A stretch of 64,000 bases of DNA from Steinernema hermaphroditum (taxonomy: Eukaryota > Nematoda > Chromadorea > Rhabditida > Steinernematidae). Location of the stretch: assembly GCA_030435675.1 (NCBI GenBank), contig CM059621.1:17712374-17776373 (forward strand), given 5' to 3'. Positions 44,701 through 54,812 of the stretch are shown one piece after another; position 1 is the stretch's first letter; the number at the start of each line of letters is the position of its first letter. Under the pieces are notes generated by a model. It saw nothing but the letters and a program-made list of their open reading frames with translations, made no database searches and had not been told where the DNA came from. The position numbers and the translations under genes were made by a program.

Positions 44701-47700
44701 AACGTCAGTGGGCAATTACTGTTCTGATCTAACATTTTGATAAACTAACCAGAAAAACTTTCAAGATCTTCATCATATTCGATGCAACTCTTGAAAGATG
44801 ATAAACTCTCGAGTTCTGAAAAATTGAAGGCAATAGAATGGACGTGCCACTGAACATACATACCATCGTCACTACTTGCCACATGAGGTGACTTCGTAAA
44901 AGGGACATCGATTCCGACATCAAAGGTTGGTTCCGTCGCCGGGGCGCAATCTGATGGTAAATCTAAATGACCTCCTTAGTATTGCCGTTCAAGATTACAA
45001 TTTAGAGCTTGGTGATGTTAAGAGCGGAATTGTGGACCACGTAGTGTAATTAACTGGGTGATATTGTTATTATGAATGGAAGAGATATGGTTTGTTGTTG
45101 CACTGCGGAATTGAGTAACTTCAATTTAAACCTACCAAATCCAAAACCTGTGTCCTCTTCAACTCGTCCGACTCGCAGGGAGCTGCACTTCTTTGCAATT
45201 CTAAGCACTGAAAGCCAACATTTGAGTTATTTCCGTGTATATCTCTGCATAAACAACTCACGCTGCTCACGTGCTGTGGGTTTGATGAGACTTGACGATG
45301 ACTTCGACTGCATGTTTTCACCGGTTGCCAGCATCTGGTTTATTTTCACAAATTTCGTGCTGGCGATATCAATAAGTTGATCGGCGTAGATCACTTTCCT
45401 GGTCCTTTCGCTGTGACCAGCGAGGAAGGCTCCATCCAAATCAGCTGAAATGAGTTTTTTTTCTATGTGCAGTGATGTGCAGTGATTACTCACACGGAGC
45501 AAAGAAGAATCGCAACAACGACTCGCCCAAAATATTTTGAGATTTTTTTTGTGTGATGTGTTTTTATGTCCCTTACTAATCTTATAATATATAAACGGGG
45601 CTGTGCGCGAATTCGCCCCGTCTAGGTGCTAAAAGCTAATGTCTAATAGCCCTGCGGGCGGCAAGGCATCCGAAGCCAACCAGCGGTAAACACACGAAGG
45701 GCCTAATGGCCTTCCGGATAGAGACACCGTAGCCCTGCAGGCGGTGAGATTGGCACTCACAGAACCGTTTTATCCTGGTTTAACCCGCTAGACGTTCTTT
45801 TTAAACTGTCTGTGTGGCTCACTGCGAACGTGTTAGATTTGTAATCGGTCGGGGTCGGTTCGACACCGGCCCGGGTCCCTATTTTGGCTGCTGCCTGAAA
45901 CCGACCGCGCTTAAGGGAAAATAAACCCGGCTGCGCGCGAATTCGCGCCCTCCAGGTACTAAAAGCCAATTAGCTTATAGCCCTGCGGGCGGCAAGATTG
46001 GCGCTCATGGATAGGGCTGAAGTGGGCGAAACAACTGTAAAGTTTTAGGAAACTCGAACCGACATCTCTGCTGGTTACAAAATAGGCAAAAAATCACTGA
46101 AAAACTTAAAAAGCTAAAAGCCTAGCATCGCCAGAGACATAGTGGAAGTAGAGCGCTATCGTCTCAACAGTCTGTGTGGCTCATTACGAGCGTTCTCCGT
46201 TTGTAAGCGGGCGGTGTCGGGTTCGGTTCCCCTCGGGGTCCTTATTTTGTGTGGGTGTTTTGCACCGTGCTCACGGAAAAACACACACACAGACAGACAG
46301 ACCAACGGACCCGTCGGTTCTCCGTTTATATATAAGGGATATAGGAGATGTTAGTGATAGTTGCCATCCAGGAATAAAGAAGTATTGAAGAAGCCTTCCT
46401 AACTCGAATGAGCAAAATATACGCAATATTTTGTTTGTTGCTTATTGGATGACACGTAAAGCAACTTACGATTCATTATTTTTCGGCAGACTTCGTCAGC
46501 AGCAGCCGCGTGTCTTACGTCGTTCATGGTAGCCACGAAGGGAGCCCCCTTGAACTTGCACGCCGACTTCATCAGCTGACTGACAGTCGACGAGAAGAGC
46601 TGCCGACCAGCACTGTTCACAAAGAACGGCTGGTCGTTGGCATACATCTGCCGATTTTTCGACAGGGGGAACATCCTTAACATAAACGGTAATCGCAAAA
46701 TGCTGGTAAATTACACACCTGTCTCTGGCCTTGACGTACACGTCCAACTGCCTCCACATCCGCTTGGTGAAGAGGAGGCAGTGATGGCTGAAGTTGACAC
46801 TTTTCGGGGCAGGAAACAGCACCGGTTTTAGCAGTGCGTACTCTGCCACTGGAGTGTCCATCTCCAGCCAACTTCCTTCAGTCAAGTCGACGTGCTCGCG
46901 GCGAATTTTGTAGAACGCTTCATTGCGAGCTCCGATGTTCATGACGACAGTCGTGTACATGACTATGCTGCAGATGAGTTATTTGAAGGGATGGAACCAT
47001 TTTGACAACGTACCCAAGAACTCGATTGTACTCAGAAATGCCGACATGACTCTCAGGATCAGCCAACTTTTCCTCCAGGTTTGCGATAAAGTCCTGGGTC
47101 TTTTCTTCGTAGACGTACCCCATGTACTCATTGAAAGGGGTATCTGAAAAGAAGATATGAATCCGTCTCAACCGTCTCCCCGGGGATCCCGACAGTCCCA
47201 CGTTACTTTCTACCGTCCCCTGGGATCTTAAAGTCCTCTAGGACGTAATCTCGGCAGTGAGTGGCACATCCGGGTACGGTCGAAAACTCAAAGGGGGTGA
47301 TTAAAACGGCTGGATGCCGCGATTTTAGTAAAAAAAAGCTCTCTATCTGTTTGCAAAGAACACTGCCCGCTAGTGAAAAGAGAAGGCGAGAGATAAATAA
47401 CTTATTCTACTTAAGTACGAACATGGTGATTAATGTTTGGTTAACAATGATTGTGTGAAAGTTAAAAAAAGTTAACAAGCTGATAAAGCCACATCGACAG
47501 AGGGCAGGAAATTGTAAGTCATAATGGCACTACATTGGCAAAAAAGCGTACTTACTTTTCAACTGTCGCCTGCTTACAACGGCCGTCGTTGAGTCCGTTG
47601 AGAAGTTCCTGACGCTGTCAATAGCTTGATCGAATGCTATGTATTCCGGAAGCGTTTTGAACTCGGACCCATATTGATCCCTGAAGAATCGGAAAAAGTC

Positions 47701-48107
47701 CGACAGTCCCTTGACTCGTTGGTCAAGCTGAGGCTGTGTTCCCCCTAAATCAAGTGTAAACATATAATTAAAGGTCTGCTGAGTACCTAGGTGTTTAAAT
47801 GTTTCTAAATAGTCGACAACACCTTCCGCGTGGTCCGCGATGAAATGCGAGGTCAGTTCCTGAGGGCCTAAAGAAGTACGTTTGGGACAGGAAATATAAG
47901 TTTGCCTACCATCACTTCCTGGATATGTGACGAACCACTCCTTATACAGGTATCCGAACGCTTTGAGGACGTAGCTCCTGTACTGGGAACATCCTCCCTC
48001 TCTCCTTTTTGCCAAATTGAAGTGTTCATCATATTTGGCAAAGACGGCATGACCAGAAGGGACAATCTTCCACAGGAGGTGTTTCCCTTGAAGTGCAGCT
48101 TCGGCTT
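41746..48107 (-). CDS. tyrosine recombinase - Ulp1 protease - SET domain protein
   Basis: Exons: 47910-48107, 47787-47867, 47556-47744, 47014-47143, 46719-46967, 46470-46675, 45262-45444, 45136-45207, 44864-44962, 44750-44815, 44629-44694, 43881-43952, 42966-43758, about 42576-42950, 42238-42477, 41985-42194 and 41746-41946. Recombinase: core-binding part LLWKIVPSGHAVFAKY; Box I NIGARNEAFYKIRREHVDL (Arg); NDVRHAAA (the usual HxxR with N in place of H); GHSERTRKVIY (His and catalytic Tyr). Acidic linker exons all share phase 1. The Ulp1 cysteine protease has His in PHHHWALAVHD, Asp in RFYDS and Gln...Cys in QQQNGYDCG. SET: RRIGVGRGIRAKCDIPKGSI, then SLGRLMNHS, then AGEELLWNYG with a post-SET-like CPKC. 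The SET-I stretch after CDY at about 42966 needs a frame change or an alternative splice. The true start is unresolved; it may continue from the exons at 48.4-52.3 kb. Confidence 0.75.
45590..46020. repeat. short interspersed repeats inside an intron of the recombinase gene
   Basis: The 1.0-kb intron 45445-46469 holds several copies of a unit with TAGCCCTGCGGGCGGCAAG (near 45645, 45730 and 45978) and GCGCGAATTCGC (near 45605 and 45936). They flank the tRNA-like segments. Confidence 0.7.
45805..45885 (+). repeat. tRNA-Thr(TGT)-derived SINE-like segment
   Basis: Has a tRNA-like A box (TGTGTGGCTCA), an anticodon loop TTTGTAA and a B box (GGTTCGACACC), but the 5' and 3' acceptor strands do not pair. 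A tRNA-derived SINE head or tRNA remnant, not a functional tRNA. Confidence 0.6.
46160..46241 (+). repeat. second tRNA-Thr(TGT)-derived SINE-like segment
   Basis: Contains TGTGTGGCTCATTACGAGCG, GTTTGTAAGC and GGGTTCGGTTCCC, again with non-pairing acceptor strands. Related to the copy at 45805-45885. Followed by (CA)n and an A-rich end near 46280-46390, as in SINE tails. Confidence 0.6.
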
Positions 48108-48361
48108 CTGTATTGGGCGATTATTAAAAGTGAGCAAGAAAATGGAGCAAAATCTACTGAACTTTTTGAAAACCGCTTAAATTCATGTAGCAAAAAAGGC
48201 CACTAACTGTGATTGTATAATGCATGCATAACTGATTTTCGGGGATACTCTGAGGGAAGAAGCTGTACGTTCTAAATACACTAGTCATCACTAGATTAAA
48301 GCCAAAATTCTTGCTTCAAAAGCTAGGTTCATTAAGGTCTGTGATAACATTTAAAAATAAC

Positions 48362-51300
48362 TTTCCCGATCTTGGCTTCTGCTTGATTTCGACAGCATAT
48401 CGGCTAACTTGATCGTGATAAGTCCGTTCGTCCAAATCGAATTGAGGCTGGTGGAAGAGAAATAATGTACGAGAGGTAACGAGGCTCACTCACCTTCCCG
48501 AAAATCTTAAAACCACGATTTTCTAGAGACTGTGCAAGCACCATTCTCAGCTTATCGTGCTGTTCACCGACGTATCCAGCTTGTCGGAGCGGCTCTTCGA
48601 TGATGTCGTCGAAGGAGCCGACACTGGCCAGGGCGAGAAGCTTGTTCCGTTTGATGGCACGATTCTTGTAATAGTGGGAATCTTCACGTTCCTGCTCGTC
48701 TTTTCCGTGCCCTTTGACGTGATCCGCAAACTTTCGTGTTACCACCAGATCGCACTTATCACACGCAAGGTAGTGCTGGCAATTCTGTCCGCTATGTTCC
48801 TCAACGTGCGGCGAATTTATGAAAAGTCGCTCGTCGTAGCTCTTATCGAACGTCTGAAAGATGTTTAGACGCGGCGAAATATCCAGCTCCAATGTTTTTT
48901 CTTCAATAACGTGAAGTGCGTAGAGTGCAAAGAATTCCACTAGGTGCATACACTTTTTCTGTCAGTTATACGTTTTTCTATCAAATGACCTACCAGCGGC
49001 CGACTTCCAGCTTCCTCATCCTGCACAAGCGGCCCACTTCCAGCTTCCTCATCCTGTACAAGTGGCCCACTTTCTTCGGACACGTTAGGCTTTCGCTGCT
49101 TTCGTGGAGTCCATTGATAGAGATCCAGATCGAGACTTTCCCCAATACACGGCTGTTTCTCGAAGGAACCAATGTTGTCGTCGAAGGCGGAGGCACCACT
49201 AAGTCTGCATTAAGTTTGGAAGCCTAGAGCAAAAGAACTTACGTTGAGTAAACTGGTGAAAGTGGGGCAACATCTTGATTCGTACTATTCGCACTTAAAC
49301 TTTACATTAGTGCCCTAAAACTACAAGTCTCAGTCCTACTTTTCTTGAAGTTGAGGCTCCGCTGGCGTGGATTCCTTTTTGGTAGCATCTTTGTACAAAT
49401 GCGCCACAAAGGTTCCATAGTCGAAGCTTAGCTCATGTCGTCTGTAACATTCCATAGTACTGGTGTAAAAGAATGTACCTACTCCAGAGATTCTTCTTTG
49501 CCTGCAGATCTGAAGCAGACGTGCCGTATATTTTGTGCATACTGCAGTTTGCGGCTGTAGACCATGCTCTTCCATTCATATCCATCGTCACGAAGTGCCT
49601 GTCGAAGCTGCTTTCCGTTCATGAGTCGACGGGCTGATGTGGAGGTTTTGTAGCCCTGAAGGTCATACAAAACAAATGTGCCTGCTGGAGGTCGGCGCAC
49701 ATTCTCCGTTCGAGCAATCGACAGGAGCTGTTGCTGAGGTCGTTCTGTAAAATTGATGTGCTCCATCATTAATACATGTTCCCTTCGTGTAATCTTACGA
49801 AGAAATTGCGCATAGTCGCTTTGAGACCACTGCGAGCGATCTTCTGTAATGCGGCCGTCGTCAGTGGACAGATGGTCGGGTGTAGAAACGTGTTGTGACA
49901 TTTCTTCACGATAGCGACCGCGAAGCCCGTCGTAGTTCAAAAAGAATTTAACACGTTTCTTCAGGGACTGACTGCCGGCCACAGACTTAATCGTCTCAAG
50001 AACGTGCATGCCACAACTGTCGTTATCCTGCTGTGTGGGACGGTCTCTGTGGCTAGCGAGGTGTACTTGAATTCCGGAAAAGCTCCTGCTCAGGACGTTC
50101 TGGACATTATCCAGCATTTTATTGAGTTCCTGCGTGCCCTACGGAACAATGATAGAACACTGTTCACCTGTTCACGATTCATACCTTTCTGTCTTTTGAG
50201 CTTTTCCTTGAATCGAAGATTTTTGCACAGTTTGACTGGGCGTCTACGATAGCCACGGCGCAGTGGTTCGTTTCGGCTATGACGATCGGCAAAGCAATCC
50301 ATCGATATTCGCTTCTTGCCAAGAAGTTCATGTCCGTTGGCGATCGTTCATCGTCCAAATTCAGCCATATGTCCGGGTGCACAAGCGAGACCTTCCCATT
50401 TAAATTCGTATTGAGGTCGCTTATCTAAACGACCTCTTTGCCCTCTTTCCAACTCGAGGTAACAAACCGTTTTGGCTGCTACATGGAACAGTGCCTTTGC
50501 AGTTAGCCGACCATCCAACGAGGAATGGTCTACTTCAGTATAGCGATGCCAGTCGTGTTCACCTTCCAAGAATGACTGTGGAACATCACTCGCAGTCAAG
50601 TACTTTGGAAGCTGCACGGGTTCCAGTTGAAGAGTTTCCAAAACTGTTTGTTTCTCTGAAATCGAATCATATTCGAAATACTTTGTTTTAGTGTATAAGT
50701 AAATTATAACTACGTGAAATGTTGAGAAATGTTTTTTCATGCGAAATAATGACCATAAAAGATGAAACAGTTTCGATACGGTAATAAACTACAGTCAAAT
50801 AAGGCTACTTACCAGAACTGCGGAGGGCCGCGCCATAGACTACTCTCGCAACAACAGTTTTCATGAAGCGCTTTTTCGATAGTTCGACGTGCAGTGTCTT
50901 TCTTGCTTTCGAAATCCTTCCAACGACAAGCTTGGACTTGCACACAGCACTTTGATCGGACCTAGTCTAAAATGATCAGTATGGCTAGCAAAGTCAAATC
51001 ATTGAGAAACAGACTTTGAAACGGATGCAGCGCTTACAACTTCCTTCATTGGACGCAGTTTTAGAAGAGATGTCAATCTAAAAAGGATTTGAAGTTATTA
51101 TTATACTACAAAATTGGTCCAAATAGCAAGTTTTCAAAGTCAACTTTCGTCTAAACACAAAATGGCCAGTTGTGACAGGAGCGATTTGGGAACCCTAATG
51201 TGGTGTTTTATCTAATGGGTTGGAACACTAAATGGGGCACTTGGTAAATATTCTCTTTTTTCGCCATTTTCGCAACCCTTGTAAGGAGAAGCAAAACATT

Positions 51301-52272
51301 GCTAGTTGTGATAGGATTGATTACGAGGATAAAAACAAATTTATATATGCTAGAAAAGTGAGAAGATAAAAATGAGGGACTGTGCCGGAAATGTCAGCCG
51401 AGGTACTATCCAGCTCGACCACACACTCGCTCCCGTCGACGTTGACGAACTCAATTATAGTCATTTGTACGAAACTTTCGGAACGTGTTTAGGTAGTGAA
51501 TCTGGATTGAGGGCACGCGATTCGGTGTGCGTGTGATTGCCCACACCAAGCTCTACCACCCCCACCATATCTCAATCCGATCCGCGTTTGGCACTTGGAA
51601 GCATTCCCTTGTCAGCAATACACTTACTTCGGTGTTTAGTTGATTCGTCTCCTTTTTTCCCTTCTTCAGATTTTTGAAAAAGCTAAACCGTGTGTTTGAC
51701 CGATTGGGAAGCGGTCCTCGGCGTTGCAGCGCGATAGCGTCCAGTCTTTCCTGAAAGTTTTCCATACATAAAATGGCGAAGTTAACGATGAAACAAGATT
51801 CAGTAGTAAATCAATTCATTCTCACATCTTCTATGCGCAGTTTCCGGACCTCCTCACGATTTTCTTCTTGCATCTTATCTAACGCATCAGTGGAAGGGGA
51901 GCCGTCTTCAGAGTACGTATAGTCCTGCTGCGTTTTAGAGTTCATTTCGAGAACTTTGCATCTTTCCTTCTCCTTAGCGTAACACGACTCAACAGCACTC
52001 CAAAAGAAGTTGGATGTCGACGCCAATGGTTTTGAAGAAACCGCAGTGGAGCCACTGCACAGAGAAAAACCTTGTCCATGTCCATTATTCTTTATCTTTC
52101 CAGCGCTGTATCCGAGGAGATTGTCACCAGAGAAGGCCCCACGGATTTGTGTTGTTTGCGAGGACAACAGATTTGCCTGAAGCGATACACCGGTTGCATG
52201 TTTCGCCGTTCCCAAAAAACCAGAATTTGTACTTGATCCTTTAGGAGCACCAAGTTGCATTTGAGTAAACAT
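48362..52272 (-). CDS. Ulp1-type protease with SET-like segment and C2H2 finger (same element)
   Basis: The ATG at 52272 lies 7 nt after a TTTCAG acceptor. Exons: 51826-52272, 51628-51750, 50813-50966, about 50185-50655, 49483-50138, 49340-49441, 49243-49293, 48994-49198, 48494-48853 and 48362-48447. The N-terminus is Ser/Gly-rich with GF and FW pairs. Ulp1 fold: WLNLDDE, catalytic His in NHCAVAIVD, Asp in KIFDS, and QQDNDSCG with the Cys. A stretch ending RHELSFDYG resembles the end of a SET domain. A linker with a tandem GPLVQDEEAGS repeat and a finger (CDKCDLVVTRKFADHVKGH) follow. One frame change is needed near 50385. The junction to the recombinase exon at 48107 does not keep frame with the obvious sites. 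So this is either a separate gene or the N-terminal half of one protein exceeding 2000 residues. Confidence 0.65.
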
Positions 52273-52699
52273 TGGAAATCTGAAATGAAAATGAATTAAG
52301 AAGTTTCGTTATTTCAGGGAATAAGGCAATGCTCGTGGGCGGACTCTCCTGAGAAAGCATCCCAGCGGAAGCAGCTCTTTCTATTTTTCCTTTCCTTGTT
52401 TCTCTGGGTGTAAATTTTACGTTTTCACAGTTTTCCCGATCCGAAAATATGTTATTGTTGAAATGCAAAGATTATTATGCCCTGAGAGTAAGCGTGGCGA
52501 AAAAAGAGAATATTTACCAAGTCCCCATTTTTAACGCTCCAACCCAATAGTTTGATCCAAAAACTGACATACAAGAAAGATGACTTATTGAAGAAAAACA
52601 TTTTTCGCACAGAAGCCCTTTTACAACAACAATTTCGAGTCTAATGAAATTTTTAGATTAATCACACTATGCGCAGCAAGAACGGACATGCAAACCAGG

Positions 52700-53410
52700 C
52701 AAACTCGTAAGCAATAACAATGCGCGAGAATATGGATACTGATTACAAACAATAAACAACTCTCAGCTGCTTAGACAAAGGCATATCTGTCTAATCTACT
52801 TGGAGAGGAGCCGCAGACCGCGCGCCCCTTAGCTGCTTCATTATCGGAGATCTGTGACCTTTGGCTTTTCCCGTCTGTTTATAGCAAAAGGTCCTCCCTT
52901 TGATCCACCCTTTTCGATGTGCGCCAATAAGATATTCGAGTCTGAAACAATGGCTTTAGGTTGAATGTTGTGCAAACGAGTAAGCAATTTCTTTGGATGC
53001 ATTTTTCGATGCCTGAAACGTTGGAGATATGTACCGTCAGTTTAGTTTCATTCATATTGTGCGCCGTATAAAACGTTGTTTTATCTAACCGCTTTTGTCA
53101 TATTTCAATTAGCAAATTAGGCGTAAAGCCATTTCAGCCGTCCCATTTAAGACTTAGACCGTCCCTTTTTGCACTTTGAACAGTCCCCCATTTTCAAAGA
53201 TCTGAACCGTCCCCTTGTGGGATTTCGACTGTCCCTTTTCGCGCTTTGAGCCGTCCCCTGTCTTTGAGGATTTGAACTGTCCCCTTTTGGGATTTCAACC
53301 GCCCTTTCAGGAATGAGCCGGGATTTCGACCATCCCCCTGAGATTTTGACCGCCCCCTTGGGATCTGGACCGTCCTCCAATCCGCTTTGGGATTTCGGCC
53401 GTCCCCGGAT
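52700..53410. repeat. right terminal inverted repeat
   Basis: Inverted copy of 40577-41126, with a longer outer array of ACCGTCCCC-type units (about 53130-53410). The inner end reads AACTCGTAAGCAATAACAA. Confidence 0.85.
52841..53002 (-). CDS. 53-codon ORF within the right inverted repeat
   Basis: ATG at 53002, TAA at 52841; starts MHPKKLLTRLHNIQPK and ends NRREKPKVTDLR. The inverted copy in the left repeat (plus strand from 40828) carries the same start but is frame-shifted after about 30 codons. It lies upstream of the main coding chain on the same strand. It may be a leader peptide or an alternative first exon, or simply chance within the repeat. Confidence 0.25.
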   Translation of the reverse strand: MHPKKLLTRLHNIQPKAIVSDSNILLAHIEKGGSKGGPFAINRREKPKVTDLR

Positions 53411-54812
53411 CCTGTTAAAGCCTACGCGATTACGTCATAGAGGTCACTTTTGGTTGCGGGTTGTCCACAAGGCTGCACCGATGTCTATGCTGTACACTTG
53501 TGGCGCACACAATAAAGCAAGGACAACCAGGAATTGCATTTTGAAATCTAAATTTGAAATGGAAGAGAAATGCTAATGAGATAAGTCATGCCTAAGCGCG
53601 AGATATTGGGCATTACGTCTAGATGCCAACATCCTGAGGGGACGGTCGAGATCAAGGGGATCGGTTGAAACGGATTTATGCCGCAAATTATTAGGTTGAT
53701 GCAAAAGAAATGTCGATATTTTTCAAAATAGAAATTCATCCTGAAAGTATGATCATCAAAAGCTGTATCCAAAAGATATTCGCCATTATTATCAACGAAT
53801 TGTCCCCAACGTCAACGCGCAGAATAATTGCCTCAATAAAAACCTGTAAGAATTCAGCTGACTTAAGGACTCAAAGAAGTTGCTGACCCTAATTTCGAAT
53901 TCCTCACTTCTTTTGAAGTTTTCTTCTGTCAAGGGGTGGTAGTCAGATGGTGTGATGCCATAGCTATATTTTTTCGCAGCGATCGATCTTTCTAATAGCG
54001 TTCTAATAGCGGTTGATTGATTACATCTAAACGTCGTAGTGAATTCTCTTGTAGTTTACATAGGATTGTGCTCGACATGTTCTTATAGTGCTGTGTTAAC
54101 CTAGCCGTTTTCCGTTTGTTTCGTATTCAAGGCTCTCTTCTGGGACAGGCTGGAACCACCGCTCGCATTCACGTTCTCATGGGACATCTTCTTCGAACAG
54201 CTTACACATGCTACATTCGGAAGGAGTCTTGTTTGTGTGAAGTCGTACGGTATACAAATCCGCGCAAATCGGTACATCAGCCCACGATAGACTTGAAAGG
54301 AGTGATGCGGTGACTTCATTCGTTGGGCCACTTACAAACAGCTGTAATGTCTCGAACTGGAGACTGGTGCCCCGATTCTCTCTGTCCGATGAAATATCAT
54401 GTGGCGTGACAATATGGTTTTGCTGGCGGGCTAAAAAAAGATGGGCTAAAGCTTCCTGCTTTTCAAGTTAAAACCACGTGCAAATCGATATGCATCCCGC
54501 TTTATCGTCGCCGAGCGCGATTTGACTACGGACGGACGCGCGAAGGAAGGAAATTTGAAAGGACGATCGCGTCGAGACTAAGCGACTTATTGATACTCAG
54601 CGCGTCCGTTGTTTGATAACCTGTTTTAACCGATTTTGTTCTTTGTTGATGAGTTTAATATGTGTTATAAACTAACGCCCGTTATTCTCGTACATCAACT
54701 CCCGCGTGGCAAAGACAACGGCGAGCCTCCACTTTACGCTTCAGAAGTCTAATACCTTTCAGATTTGTTTTTCTCCTTGCCTTTTTAACGCACTGAAGGA
54801 AATCGAAACAAG
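53411..54812. other. repeat fragments; no gene supported
   Basis: Contains a short GGGGACGGT-type fragment near 53637-53689, oriented opposite to the right inverted repeat, then a mariner-like end. Near 54701-54711 there is CCCGCGTGGCA, an 11-nt block also present in the LTRs at 20.4 and 24.8 kb, with TATAAA about 35 nt before it. Confidence 0.45.
53691..53880 (+). mobile_element. mariner-like terminal fragment
   Basis: Begins TTAGGTTGATGCAAAAG preceded by TA, very close to mariner terminal inverted repeats. Following sequence is AT-rich and degenerate, with no transposase frame and no second end recognised. Confidence 0.5.

Larger units (their letters stand above)
40577..53410 (-). mobile_element. 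~12.8-kb inverted-repeat element encoding tyrosine recombinase, two Ulp1 proteases and SET
   Basis: Left (40577-41126) and right (about 52700-53410) ends are inverted copies of each other over at least 500 bp. Their outermost parts contain variable numbers of a ~25-bp GGGACGGT(T)CAAATCC-type repeat. Between them nearly all coding sequence is on the minus strand and forms one long chain of exons with mostly intact GT-AG sites. No polymerase, packaging ATPase, capsid, reverse transcriptase or DDE transposase is seen. The tyrosine recombinase is the obvious mobilisation enzyme. The exact outer boundaries and any target duplication cannot be fixed because the outer repeat arrays differ in length. 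Confidence 0.75.

Noticed and set aside
45805..45885. Functional tRNA-Thr gene
   Set aside because: The anticodon and T arms are tRNA-like, but the acceptor strands do not pair and the segment sits in a repeated context.
40577..53410. Maverick/Polinton or polinton-like virus
   Set aside because: Long inverted repeats and a Ulp1-type protease fit, but no protein-primed DNA polymerase, DDE-type integrase, packaging ATPase or capsid gene is visible, and the recombinase is of the tyrosine type.
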